Virus record (IMG/VR): IMGVR_UViG_3300029953_000167
Coordinates: 1 to 22,427 of that record
DNA from: a virus
Strand: one strand, 5' to 3'
DNA: 22,427 nt
Below are positions 1 to 5,707 of this stretch, piece by piece (within the stretch, counting starts at the first letter, position 1; every line of letters starts with the position of its first letter). Below the pieces are notes generated by a model. It did not search any database, was not told the origin of the DNA, and worked only from the letters and a program-made list of their open reading frames with translations. The position numbers and the translations under genes are program-made.

Positions 1-199
1 CGTTGAGCCACGCGGCCAGGGATTGAAACACTTCCGTGCGGACGCCCAGCGGCACTTCAAACCAGTGCGCCGGGCACATCAAATGCGTGCGCGGAATCTC
101 CAGCGAGCAGCCGGGCGCCTGGCAAACGTGAACGGCCATGCTGCGCTGTGGGGCGGGGCATGACGAGGAAGCGACGGATCGAGCCGAGCGAACGTACAT
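1..199 (-). CDS. Small zinc-finger phage protein (partial, 3' end beyond window)
   Basis: An open frame runs leftward off the window edge. If translation starts at the ATG at 139, the protein begins MAVHVC and shows C6, C11, C22 and H25, followed by W26 and a short helix-like stretch. This CxxxxC...CxxH arrangement with a following W is typical of short zinc-binding proteins of unknown function in phage early regions. Two starts are possible. The ATG at 199 forms a TGATG overlap with the preceding gene, as its neighbours do, and has AAAGG about 9 nt upstream. It would add a Ser/Arg-rich 20-residue leader that looks unlike protein, so the ATG at 139 may be the true one. It is the last visible gene of the early operon. 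Function unknown; nucleic-acid binding is only a guess. Confidence 0.55.
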   Translation of the reverse strand, partial: MYVRSARSVASSSCPAPQRSMAVHVCQAPGCSLEIPRTHLMCPAHWFEVPLGVRTEVFQSLAAWLN

Positions 200-414
200 C
201 AGCGGGCGCCTTTCTTGGCGCGCGCGCGTTCCACGCCGTCGCAGATGTGAGGCACGGATTCGGTGAGCAGCTTGCGCAGATCGGGAACCGACAAGCGATC
301 GTCAATTGCGTAGAAGAAGTTGTCTGCCGTGATGCCGAGAACCACCATGGCGTCGGCGCGCGTGCGCAGGGCTTGCACCTGGGCTAACATCGCCTGTTGC
401 TGTTTAACGTCCAT
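199..414 (-). CDS. Hypothetical small protein (71 aa)
   Basis: This 71-residue protein starts MDVKQQQAML and has a Gln/Ala/Arg-rich, probably helical first third, then a mixed middle containing NFFYAIDD and a basic C-terminus ending in KKGAR. It has no membrane segment, Cys cluster or recognised motif. Its ATG shares one base with the stop of the gene upstream (TGATG), so it is probably translated by re-initiation as part of the early operon. I do not recognise the family. Confidence 0.6.
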   Translation of the reverse strand: MDVKQQQAMLAQVQALRTRADAMVVLGITADNFFYAIDDRLSVPDLRKLLTESVPHICDGVERARAKKGAR

Positions 415-731
415 CAGCTCACCGCCGTTTCAGTGACAATGTGGGCTGCGCAGTTGCGAAGTTCCGCGCGGAAGTCGCAGGTCAGTGGCGTCGGCGCGGG
501 AGCGGCCGGCACCAGTTCGTAATTCTTTTCGAGACCGGAGCACGACACGAGGATCCGCGCGGCGGGACACGCGCGCATGATCCAAAAATCGCCACGGTGG
601 GGAAAGCCCATCATCCACGTATCGCCCGTGCGCTTGTGGCGCAGCAAGAGGCCGGGCAGATAGGCGCGCGAGACGCGCTCGAAGCGCTGGCGCCGTTTGA
701 GGAGGATCAACTTGTCTTTCGATAGTTCCAT
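414..731 (-). CDS. Hypothetical early protein (105 aa)
   Basis: The N-terminal half is basic (MELSKDKLILLKRRQRFERV) and is followed by an aromatic stretch containing TWMMGFPHRGDFW, which looks like a small beta-rich fold. The C-terminal 20 residues or so are encoded by a 46-bp segment that recurs, inverted, inside the gene at 2185-2445. The tail of this protein may therefore be an acquired, antisense-derived piece. The ATG overlaps the previous stop by one base (TGATG). No known family is recognised, and the function is unknown. Confidence 0.6.
   Translation of the reverse strand: MELSKDKLILLKRRQRFERVSRAYLPGLLLRHKRTGDTWMMGFPHRGDFWIMRACPAARILVSCSGLEKNYELVPAAPAPTPLTCDFRAELRNCAAHIVTETAVS
435..480. 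repeat. 46-bp inverted duplication, copy A
   Basis: These 46 bases match the reverse complement of 2220-2265 at 45 positions. The single difference is cagttgcg here against ccgttgcg there. The match stops sharply on both sides. The segment contains the palindrome TTCCGCGCGGAA. Both copies lie inside coding sequence but are read from opposite strands of the repeat. Confidence 0.85.
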
Positions 732-961
732 CAGCTCACCGTCCCTTCCACGCGGATGCCTTTGCGCACGCTCTGGAGTTCAGTGAGCGCGTCGACCACT
801 TCCTGCGCGACCGCGAGCGTGTACACGGTGCATTTGCGGCTGAGGCGCTGCTTTGTCTTTTGCCTGAAGATGCGGAGCAGCTCGTCGATCTGGCCGTCGT
901 TCAGCTTGCCATCGGGCGCGTTCTGTGAACTATCACCTGTAACCTGTAATCTGTCTTCCAT
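731..961 (-). CDS. Hypothetical early protein whose N-terminus is encoded by a heptamer array (76 aa)
   Basis: I chose the ATG at 961, one base into the upstream stop (TGATG), with GGAGG 7 nt before it; a GTG three bases earlier is the alternative. Residues 3-14 are encoded by a period-7 repeat array (920-954), so the N-terminus looks like repeat DNA captured into the reading frame. The rest contains a charged helix (DELLRIFRQKTKQRLSRK) and a short Val/Ala-rich segment. No family is recognised. The protein is probably soluble and made with the early operon. Confidence 0.6.
   Translation of the reverse strand: MEDRLQVTGDSSQNAPDGKLNDGQIDELLRIFRQKTKQRLSRKCTVYTLAVAQEVVDALTELQSVRKGIRVEGTVS
920..954 (-). 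repeat. Heptamer array 1 (five units)
   Basis: Read on the minus strand, five consecutive 7-base units start ACAG, ACAG, ACAG, ATAG, ACAG and vary in their last three bases (ATT, GTT, GTG, TTC, AAC). It shares period and core with the arrays at 1461-1495 and 2458-2489. Unlike those, it lies inside the start of a gene. Confidence 0.75.
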
Positions 962-1440
962 CACCGCACCTCCATAGAGAGTTGGCCAAGCAGCTCAAGC
1001 GTGGCTTCGCGGCCGTCGATTGCGTTGAGGATTGCCAGCTCCGCGCGGACTTGATCCATCACCTGGTTATGCAGGATTGCGTGGTCCTCTTTGGTCACCA
1101 TCACGAAGTAGCCCCCCTCGCTGCCGCGCTTGCTGCTGCCGATGGGCAGATGGAACTCGATGCGCAGCGTGCGCACGCATTGCTTGATCTGGCGGTCGCT
1201 GAGCGCTTCCCCTGCGCTGCCATCGCGCATCCGCGCCTGAATCTCTTTAATCGTGATCGCGTTTGCGGACCCGCGGCGAAAACGGACGACTGAGAGCACG
1301 CGCTTTTCCTCGTCGCCCAGGTGGAGGCCCAGCGGGCCACCAGACTTGCCGCAGAGGAGTGAGAGAATATCGGCGTCGATGCGCTGTGTGCGCGATTCGA
1401 TGGTTGGCTCAAGATCGGGGAATAATGATTGTGGAGTCAT
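961..1440 (-). CDS. Winged-helix DNA-binding protein (putative)
   Basis: This is a 159-residue protein with GGAG 7 nt before its ATG. Residues 64-119 read like a winged helix: KEIQAR (helix 1-2), LSDRQIKQCVRTLR (recognition helix), then a short hairpin with LPIGSSKRGSEGGYFV as the wing. The C-terminal 40 residues form a helix (NQVMDQVRAELAIL) suited to dimerisation. Phage proteins of this layout are usually small regulators or replication accessory proteins. It is the first gene after the heptamer-array gap at 1441-1512, so it may start a separately controlled segment. Whether it is the Mor/C-like activator of late genes cannot be decided from sequence; the wing pattern is not that of Mor. 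Confidence 0.6.
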   Translation of the reverse strand: MTPQSLFPDLEPTIESRTQRIDADILSLLCGKSGGPLGLHLGDEEKRVLSVVRFRRGSANAITIKEIQARMRDGSAGEALSDRQIKQCVRTLRIEFHLPIGSSKRGSEGGYFVMVTKEDHAILHNQVMDQVRAELAILNAIDGREATLELLGQLSMEVR

Positions 1441-1460
1441 AGGTTTTCTCCGAAAAACAA

Positions 1461-1495
1461 GTTCACAGTTCGCAGTTCACAGTTCACAGTGATCA
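1461..1495. repeat. Heptamer array 2 (five units)
   Basis: On the plus strand the heptamers GTTCACA, GTTCGCA, GTTCACA, GTTCACA and GTGATCA follow one another without interruption. The array fills most of the 72-bp gap between the genes ending at 1513 and starting at 1440, one of only two true gaps in the early operon. Confidence 0.85.
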
Positions 1496-1512
1496 ACATC
1501 GACCGCCGCACC

Positions 1513-1758
1513 CTAGGCATCCTTCGGTGGGTCGATGGTTTTGCGGAGAGTATTGAGTTTCTCCACCAGGTTGTAGGCCTGCTCGGAGATCAGGTACCAA
1601 CGCTCGCTGGCGATCCTGAAGCCACGGCCCAAAGGCGAAGGCAAATGCTCGCCGATTTCATGCTTGAGCACGCCAAGGTCCGCAGTGATCTGCTTCGATT
1701 GCCGCATCAAGGCATCGATCTGCGCCCCGGCTGATTTGGCTTGGGGCTTCGGGGCCAT
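1513..1758 (-). CDS. Hypothetical helical protein (81 aa)
   Basis: The protein starts MAPKPQAKSAG, then is largely helical with heptad-like spacing (IDALMRQSKQITADLGVLKHEIGEHL and AYNLVEKLNTLRKTI), consistent with a short coiled coil. The ATG shares one base with the preceding stop. It ends 5' of heptamer array 2. It has no Cys cluster or membrane segment. Family not recognised. Confidence 0.6.
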   Translation of the reverse strand: MAPKPQAKSAGAQIDALMRQSKQITADLGVLKHEIGEHLPSPLGRGFRIASERWYLISEQAYNLVEKLNTLRKTIDPPKDA

Positions 1759-1778
1759 CACTTGCCGCCTTTCAGAGC
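1756..1778. repeat. 23-bp direct repeat, copy 1 (copy 2 at 1947-1969)
   Basis: An identical 23-base segment (catcacttgccgccttt plus cagagc) occurs at 1756-1778 and 1947-1969, 191 bp apart. Each copy spans the 3' end of a zinc-ribbon gene (encoding ALKGGK and the stop) and the start codon of the next gene. It is direct evidence that the two zinc-ribbon genes arose by tandem duplication. Confidence 0.85.
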
Positions 1779-1949
1779 GTTCAAACACGAAGGGCAGAAA
1801 TCGTCACCGTCGATCCTGCGCCAGCCCTCGGCCTTGGCAGCCTTGCGAATCTCGGCGTGGGTATAGCACTCGCCGTGGAACATCGATTCGCTGCCGTCAA
1901 AGAATTCCTTGCAGCGGTTGCAGACGAGGCTGAAAACTCTCTCGATCAT
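1758..1949 (-). CDS. Zinc-ribbon small protein, paralogue 2 (63 aa)
   Basis: C10-x2-C13 near the N-terminus and C52-x2-C55 near the C-terminus give a four-cysteine zinc ribbon around a helix (AEIRKAAKAEGWRR). It matches the upstream neighbour in layout: VCNRC against TCDQC, AKAEGWRR against AKDSGWKR, FCPSC against LCPKC, and an identical ALKGGK ending. Its ATG shares one base with the upstream stop. Such small ribbons usually bind nucleic acid or a protein partner. The specific role is unknown. Confidence 0.65.
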   Translation of the reverse strand: MIERVFSLVCNRCKEFFDGSESMFHGECYTHAEIRKAAKAEGWRRIDGDDFCPSCLNALKGGK

Positions 1950-1969
1950 CACTTGCCGCCTTTCAGAGC
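1947..1969. repeat. 23-bp direct repeat, copy 2
   Basis: This is identical to 1756-1778 and lies at the equivalent place, the 3' end of the upstream zinc-ribbon gene and the next ATG. Confidence 0.85.
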
Positions 1970-2188
1970 AGCCAAGCGCGCAGCGTGCTTCTTCCCGCAC
2001 TTGGGACAGAGGTCGCGCAGGACGCCCATGCCCGTCGATTCCGCCCGCTTCCATCCAGAATCTTTCGCCTCGCGGCGAAGCATGGCCGGTGTGTAGATCG
2101 CGCCGTCAACTGGCGAGGGGCAAATGCCGCAGGACGGGAAGGGGTTGTGGCACTGATCACATGTGAGGTATAGGCTTGTGCGGATCAT
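1949..2188 (-). CDS. Zinc-ribbon small protein, paralogue 1 (79 aa)
   Basis: C10-x2-C13 and C61-x2-C64 form a predicted zinc ribbon, with a further pair C20/C23 in the loop (PSCGICPSP). The region containing SGWKR is predicted helical. It is a tandem paralogue of the 63-residue protein encoded next to it and has a longer loop before the second CxxC. The ATG overlaps the upstream stop by four bases (ATGA). Function unknown; the operon position suggests an early, host-interaction or nucleic-acid-binding role. Confidence 0.65.
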   Translation of the reverse strand: MIRTSLYLTCDQCHNPFPSCGICPSPVDGAIYTPAMLRREAKDSGWKRAESTGMGVLRDLCPKCGKKHAARLAALKGGK

Positions 2189-2445
2189 CCCCGGCCTCGC
2201 TTCTGCGCTTCGGCAAGCGCTGCGACTTCCGCGCGGAACTTCGCAACGGCGCAGCCCACATTGTCGATGTGCTCCTGAATGAGTTCGGCCGCGCGCTCGG
2301 CGTGCGTTGGGTAGATGGTGGCAAGCTTGCGCATCCTACCGATCTCCGCCGTGCAGAAGAGCAGCGAGTTCAGCTCGCGCTGGATCTGGGCGAGCGCGTC
2401 GAAGACGGGAGCGGGGCTGGGGTCGGATTCAAGACGGATTACCAT
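2185..2445 (-). CDS. Hypothetical helical early protein (86 aa)
   Basis: The protein starts MVIRLESDPSP and is mainly helical, with motifs such as FDALAQIQRELNSLL and HAERAAELIQEHI. AGGAG lies 6 nt before the ATG, a strong site suitable for independent initiation after the 46-bp gap that carries heptamer array 3. Its segment DNVGCAVAKFRAEVAA is encoded by one arm of the 46-bp inverted duplication. No family is recognised. Confidence 0.6.
   Translation of the reverse strand: MVIRLESDPSPAPVFDALAQIQRELNSLLFCTAEIGRMRKLATIYPTHAERAAELIQEHIDNVGCAVAKFRAEVAALAEAQKRGRG
2220..2265. repeat. 46-bp inverted duplication, copy B
   Basis: This is the reverse complement of 435-480 with one mismatch. It lies within the coding region of the 86-residue protein. 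Confidence 0.85.
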
Positions 2446-2457
2446 GGGTTGCTCCTG

Positions 2458-2489
2458 ACAGTGAACAGTGGACAGTGGATAGTGGACAG
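2458..2489. repeat. Heptamer array 3 (four and a half units)
   Basis: On the plus strand the units ACAGTGA, ACAGTGG, ACAGTGG and ATAGTGG are followed by ACAG. The array occupies nearly all of the 46-bp gap between the genes ending at 2492 and starting at 2445. The fourth unit carries the same ACAG-to-ATAG change as the fourth unit of array 1. Confidence 0.85.
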
Positions 2490-2491
2490 CT

Positions 2492-3052
2492 CTACTGCGC
2501 CTTCTTCGCCCGCTTCGCGGGCTTGGGCTCGGCGATCAGCGCTACCTTGAGGCTGGGCTTCTTGGGCTTGACGGTGATGCAGCGGCCCCACAGGTTCAGC
2601 ACCTTCTCGCTGAGGCGCTTGGGCAGGCTCTCGGACTTGAGCGCGGTCTCGGCTCCCTCCACCACTTCGTACTTCGAGCGCAGGGTGAAGAGCTTGCCGA
2701 AGTACTCCCCGTAGCCGTTGGCTTCGAGCGCTTCCTTCAGGGTCTCCACGCGCGCATCCACGATGGTGAGCGTGTCGGCCCTGGTCACGGTGAGTTCGCT
2801 CAAGGTTCCCGCCAGGCGGCGCGACTTCTCGGCATGAGGCGGCACGCTGCCCCACTGCTCCACCAGCGCGATTGCGGCGGCCTCATATTCGGCGAGCTGC
2901 TCTTTGGCCAGCGTTACGGCGTCCTGGGCAACTTTGTAGTCCCGCGCGGCCTGGTCGATATGCTCGGCGGTGGGGCGCATGTTGGCGATGCGCTCATTCA
3001 CGATTGCCTCGCACTTGGCGGCGAGATTGGAGATAGGGGCGGGGGTGCTCAT
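2492..3052 (-). CDS. Coiled-coil protein, possible Gam-like DNA end-protection protein
   Basis: This is a 186-residue protein. Residues 10-65 are a long, charged, heptad-rich helix, residues 80-100 a beta-like segment (GTLSELTVTRADTLTIVD), residues 101-140 helical, and the C-terminal 25 residues very basic (VKPKKP...KPAKRAKKAQ). Mu Gam is about 174 residues with a long N-terminal helical hairpin, a short strand region and a final helix, and it binds DNA ends against exonucleases. Length, layout and position downstream of MuA/MuB fit Gam, but I see no diagnostic residues. The basic tail supports DNA binding. The ATG overlaps the upstream stop (ATGA). Confidence 0.5.
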   Translation of the reverse strand: MSTPAPISNLAAKCEAIVNERIANMRPTAEHIDQAARDYKVAQDAVTLAKEQLAEYEAAAIALVEQWGSVPPHAEKSRRLAGTLSELTVTRADTLTIVDARVETLKEALEANGYGEYFGKLFTLRSKYEVVEGAETALKSESLPKRLSEKVLNLWGRCITVKPKKPSLKVALIAEPKPAKRAKKAQ

Positions 3053-3303
3053 GCGGCCACGCTTTCTACTGGTGCGGTTAAGTAGCTGTTGAGTGTATCG
3101 AGCCAGCGGCTCAGGCGCTTGTGGCTGCACTCCTGGCCGCAGATGTCTTCGTACTTGAAGTCCGGGTTGCGCGGGTCGCTGCAAGCTTCCGCCGGCTGGA
3201 AGAGAATGCCTTCGAAGCCGTCGCGAACAATGGCCACGAGCCAATGGTTGGTTTCCTGCTTCTGACGCCCGCACACATTGCAGGCAACGGTGGAGACATC
3301 CAT
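3049..3303 (-). CDS. Small Cys-rich (zinc-binding) early protein (84 aa)
   Basis: I chose the ATG at 3303, which shares a base with the preceding stop; a TTG three bases earlier is the alternative. Cysteines C8 and C11 (VACNVCGRQ) near the start and C55 and C59 followed by H61 (DICGQECSHKRLSRWLD) near the end are suited to one zinc site. Between them is a beta-like stretch (HWLVAIVRDGFEGILFQPA). The design resembles single-zinc phage proteins of unknown role. Its stop overlaps the start of the coiled-coil gene. Confidence 0.6.
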   Translation of the reverse strand: MDVSTVACNVCGRQKQETNHWLVAIVRDGFEGILFQPAEACSDPRNPDFKYEDICGQECSHKRLSRWLDTLNSYLTAPVESVAA

Positions 3304-3581
3304 CAATGCACCAGCCCTTCCGCCGCGTCTTCGCGTGCTGCTATGGCCATGTGGATGGCTGCGCGCGCCGGCTCAAGGTTGCGGAGGATCGCGTGGGCCA
3401 CCGGCAGCGGCACGCCGCCGAAAACAGGAATGCAATCGACGGCAAGCTGAAGATCGTTGACCGGCGCGAAGAGCGGCTCTTCCAGCTCTTCGGGAATCAG
3501 CGCCAGGGCGGACGCCGAGATGCAGCGCGGGGTCATGTTGCCGCGCAGGTAAACCATGCGGTCTGGGGATTTGTCAGCCAC
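3303..3581 (-). CDS. Hypothetical early protein (92 aa)
   Basis: The preferred start is the GTG at 3581, with GAGG 6 nt upstream and an 8-nt overlap with the preceding gene. An ATG eight codons later is the alternative. The protein contains an acidic patch (LIPEELEEPLF) and helices (VAHAILRNLEPARAAIHMAIAA). No motif, membrane segment or family is recognised. Confidence 0.55.
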   Translation of the reverse strand: MADKSPDRMVYLRGNMTPRCISASALALIPEELEEPLFAPVNDLQLAVDCIPVFGGVPLPVAHAILRNLEPARAAIHMAIAAREDAAEGLVH

Positions 3582-3804
3582 GAAGCACCTCGCTGTTCTC
3601 GGCCTCCAGCCGCGCAAAGCCGTCTTGCAGTGTGCAGCCGATCTGGGACATCAGCCGCAGAATCGCCTTGGCTTCGTGGACGTGGATGCTGCCGTCTTTA
3701 ACTGCGCGGGCGGAGGCCGTTTGCAGATCGCGGCGCAGGATGTCCACGTTCACTTGAAAAGCGGCGCTCTCGGTTGCATCGACGGCGATCTTGAAGCTTT
3801 TCAT
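3574..3804 (-). CDS. Hypothetical helical early protein (76 aa)
   Basis: The protein starts MKSFKIAVDATE and is almost wholly helical, with two amphipathic helices (about residues 14-36 and 40-72: VHEAKAILRLMSQIGCTL, then DGFARLEAENSEVL). This looks like a small helical bundle or dimer. The start shares one base with the upstream stop. No known family. Confidence 0.6.
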   Translation of the reverse strand: MKSFKIAVDATESAAFQVNVDILRRDLQTASARAVKDGSIHVHEAKAILRLMSQIGCTLQDGFARLEAENSEVLRG

Positions 3805-4019
3805 CAGCGCGGCCTCCCGTGAAACCGATTCGCATCCGGGCACGTTGAGCAGTGGTTTACAGCCGGCGAATCTTCCGCGGGCATGGGATCCATGGGCATC
3901 TTCTTGTTTGCCGGCGTGATCCACCACTCGATATCCGCAAGGCATCCCGCGCATGTGCCGCATCCCGTGAAGGTGTAGCCCGCGGCTGCCATTTGCGTTT
4001 TAACGGTTGGGAAGCTCAT
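3804..4019 (-). CDS. Zinc-finger phage protein of the TP-x-x-KKMPMDP type (71 aa)
   Basis: Three cysteines near the start (C20, C23, C26) and H56-C57-x2-C60 near the end bracket the signature WWITPANKKMPMDP. This combination, ending in HCSTCPDANRF, recurs in many short phage and prophage proteins of unknown function, where it is read as a zinc-binding module. The ATG overlaps the upstream stop (ATGA). Here it lies among other early zinc-binding genes, so a role in redirecting host nucleic-acid enzymes is possible but unproved. Confidence 0.65.
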   Translation of the reverse strand: MSFPTVKTQMAAAGYTFTGCGTCAGCLADIEWWITPANKKMPMDPMPAEDSPAVNHCSTCPDANRFHGRPR

Positions 4020-4180
4020 TCGTGGTCCGCCTTTCTGCGCTCTTCGCGGGTGCGGCGGTCGATGCCGAAGAAGTAATAACGAAGGATGGTGGCAATGCTG
4101 CACAGGCTCCACGGCAGCGTGGCCAGCACAGCGCCGCAGAGCAGGAAGAGGAGATCACGCTGGGTCATGGCATCGTTCAT
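4016..4180 (-). CDS. Small single-pass membrane protein (54 aa)
   Basis: A hydrophobic segment (about residues 10-33, LLFLLCGAVLATLPWSLCSIATIL) is followed by an aromatic interface (RYYFFGI) and a highly charged tail (DRRTREERRKADHE), so the C-terminus is probably cytoplasmic. GGAGG lies 6 nt before the ATG, one of the best ribosome sites in the operon, and the start also overlaps the upstream stop (ATGA). Function unknown. Confidence 0.65.
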   Translation of the reverse strand: MNDAMTQRDLLFLLCGAVLATLPWSLCSIATILRYYFFGIDRRTREERRKADHE

Positions 4181-4374
4181 CGCGCGCCTCCAATGAGATT
4201 TACGCCGAATGTGGAGCACACCAAACGCGCCGACGCACGGTAGGAGTGAGCTGCAAGCAAAATCGAGTAACGGTTCAGCCAAACGGGTAGCTGCTGCGCC
4301 GCATCGGCGTCCATATCACGGAGCTGATCGTCGCTCAGCGGGATTTTCAGGTTGCTATGTACAATCCAGATCAT
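4177..4374 (-). CDS. Hypothetical early protein (65 aa)
   Basis: The protein starts MIWIVHSNLKIPLSDDQLRDMDADAA. The acidic middle is followed by a helix (WLNRYSILLAAHSYRASARLV). The ATG shares one base with the stop of the upstream membrane-protein gene. It contains no cysteine cluster and no clear membrane span. No family is recognised. Confidence 0.55.
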   Translation of the reverse strand: MIWIVHSNLKIPLSDDQLRDMDADAAQQLPVWLNRYSILLAAHSYRASARLVCSTFGVNLIGGAR

Positions 4375-4739
4375 CAGCGGCCACCGATCACGCGGGCCGC
4401 CGCGCCGCCGGGCAAGAAGGCCGCGACGATCTGGATGAACGTAAAAGCCGCAGTGAAGAAGACTGCGAAGATGAGAATGTTCCACGCGGAACGCTGGGCG
4501 CGGAGCAGCCACTCGGCAATGCGGCGCAGCTCGTCGGCAGAGGGCGTGTAGTTCATCCACGCTGCCCACCAGCGGCCCAGGCTCACGGTTACATGCACAT
4601 GCGAGCCGTGGACGCTGGCGGTCAGGCGGCCTTCACAATGTGCGCGGCGATAGACGATCTCCGGGTTGGCACTCGGCTCTGAGTCGAGAACCTTGCGCAG
4701 CGTGGCCGGGAATGCGGTTTGTTCGAATTCGCTGTTCAT
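4374..4739 (-). CDS. Tail-anchored-type membrane protein (121 aa)
   Basis: The first 80 residues are soluble and contain a beta-like stretch (GRLTASVHGSHVHVTVSLGRWWAAW) and a helix. Residues 86-109 form a single hydrophobic span (WNILIFAVFFTAAFTFIQIVAA), and a short Gly/Ala/Arg tail follows. The ATG overlaps the stop of the MuB-like gene by four bases, so it is translationally coupled to transposition genes. The function is not recognisable. Confidence 0.6.
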   Translation of the reverse strand: MNSEFEQTAFPATLRKVLDSEPSANPEIVYRRAHCEGRLTASVHGSHVHVTVSLGRWWAAWMNYTPSADELRRIAEWLLRAQRSAWNILIFAVFFTAAFTFIQIVAAFLPGGAAARVIGGR

Positions 4740-5707
4740 CGAGCAGCCTCCTGAAGTTCGGTGCTTTCGGGCTGTTGTGCCGCGAGCCCTTCGCGTATCT
4801 CGCTTATCGCGGCCATCAACCTGCCGATGGATATGTAGCTCTGGTTCGTTTTGCCCACGCGGGCGCTGATGGTTGCGGCCTTGATCTGTGTGCGGATGTC
4901 CGTGTCCTCAAGCACGCCGGGCAGCTCGCTGCGCAGGATGCCGGACGCTTCGTCGGCGGTGACGGCGGGCAGGTAAACGCGGTCGATGATGCGGCGGTCG
5001 ATGCGCTCAATGTTGCCCTTGCTCCAGAACTTGTTGAAGGTGGTCTCCAGCTCGTCTGAGCCAGCGAAGCAAAGCGAGAAGTGGTCCTCGTCTAACAGTT
5101 CGCGCACGGTCTCAAAGCAATCCAAGTCGAGGTGCTGCGACTCATCCAGATAGAGGACCACGCGCTTGCCCTTGAAGTCGAAGCGCAGGTTGTGGATGGC
5201 CCGCTCAATGCCCGAGTCGGCCGCAGTGCCGCAGCTTACCGCGATGCGCCGGAACAGGTCGCGGGGGCGGATATTCTTGCGGCAGTAGACGCGGAAGATG
5301 TACTCCGTGCTGTCGGGGCCGCGGTGCGCGTTGTGCTCGGCAATCAGGTAGCGCGCGATGTCAGTCTTGCCGCAGCCGGGCGGCGCATAGCTGAGGAAGG
5401 CCATGGGACGCTTGAGCAGCCGCGCGAAGCTTTCGCGCATGGTCTTAACCGCCGCCGTCTCATACATGGCGTGAGCCACAGGCGCGCCGCCATCGATGGG
5501 ATGCTGCTCGATAAAGTCCAGCACGGCTGTGCAGATATGGGCCAGGGTGTTGGGCTGGGCGGCGTAACTGCCGTTCAGCAGCTTCTGGATGGAGTTGTAG
5601 GCGTAGCCAACGCGCCGAGCGAAATCGACGGGCGACATGCCGCTTCTGTTCAAGTAGCCGCGCGCGATCTTCGTAACTTCCGCCGCTGCTGTGCTGGGAT
5701 TCTTCAT
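4736..5707 (-). CDS. Transposition target-selection ATPase, MuB-like (AAA+)
   Basis: This is a 323-residue AAA+ ATPase. The N-terminal 60 residues include a helix-turn-helix of the kind found in Mu B (MSPVDFARRVGYAYNSIQKLLNG). Walker A is at 109-115 (PPGCGKT), Walker B at 183-189 (VVLYLDE), and a sensor-like segment (FAGSDEL) is at 214-220. In Mu, B binds target DNA with ATP, stimulates A and gives target immunity. The length matches the family (Mu B is 312 residues). I chose the ATG at 5707, which overlaps the transposase stop (ATGA) and has GGAGAGG upstream; the frame extends further upstream but that part shadows the transposase. Coupled translation fits a fixed A:B ratio. Confidence 0.93.
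   Translation of the reverse strand: MKNPSTAAAEVTKIARGYLNRSGMSPVDFARRVGYAYNSIQKLLNGSYAAQPNTLAHICTAVLDFIEQHPIDGGAPVAHAMYETAAVKTMRESFARLLKRPMAFLSYAPPGCGKTDIARYLIAEHNAHRGPDSTEYIFRVYCRKNIRPRDLFRRIAVSCGTAADSGIERAIHNLRFDFKGKRVVLYLDESQHLDLDCFETVRELLDEDHFSLCFAGSDELETTFNKFWSKGNIERIDRRIIDRVYLPAVTADEASGILRSELPGVLEDTDIRTQIKAATISARVGKTNQSYISIGRLMAAISEIREGLAAQQPESTELQEAAR

Noticed and set aside
1461-2489. CRISPR array made by the repeated ACAG units
   Set aside because: The units are 7 bp, contiguous and without spacers, so they are simple tandem repeats.
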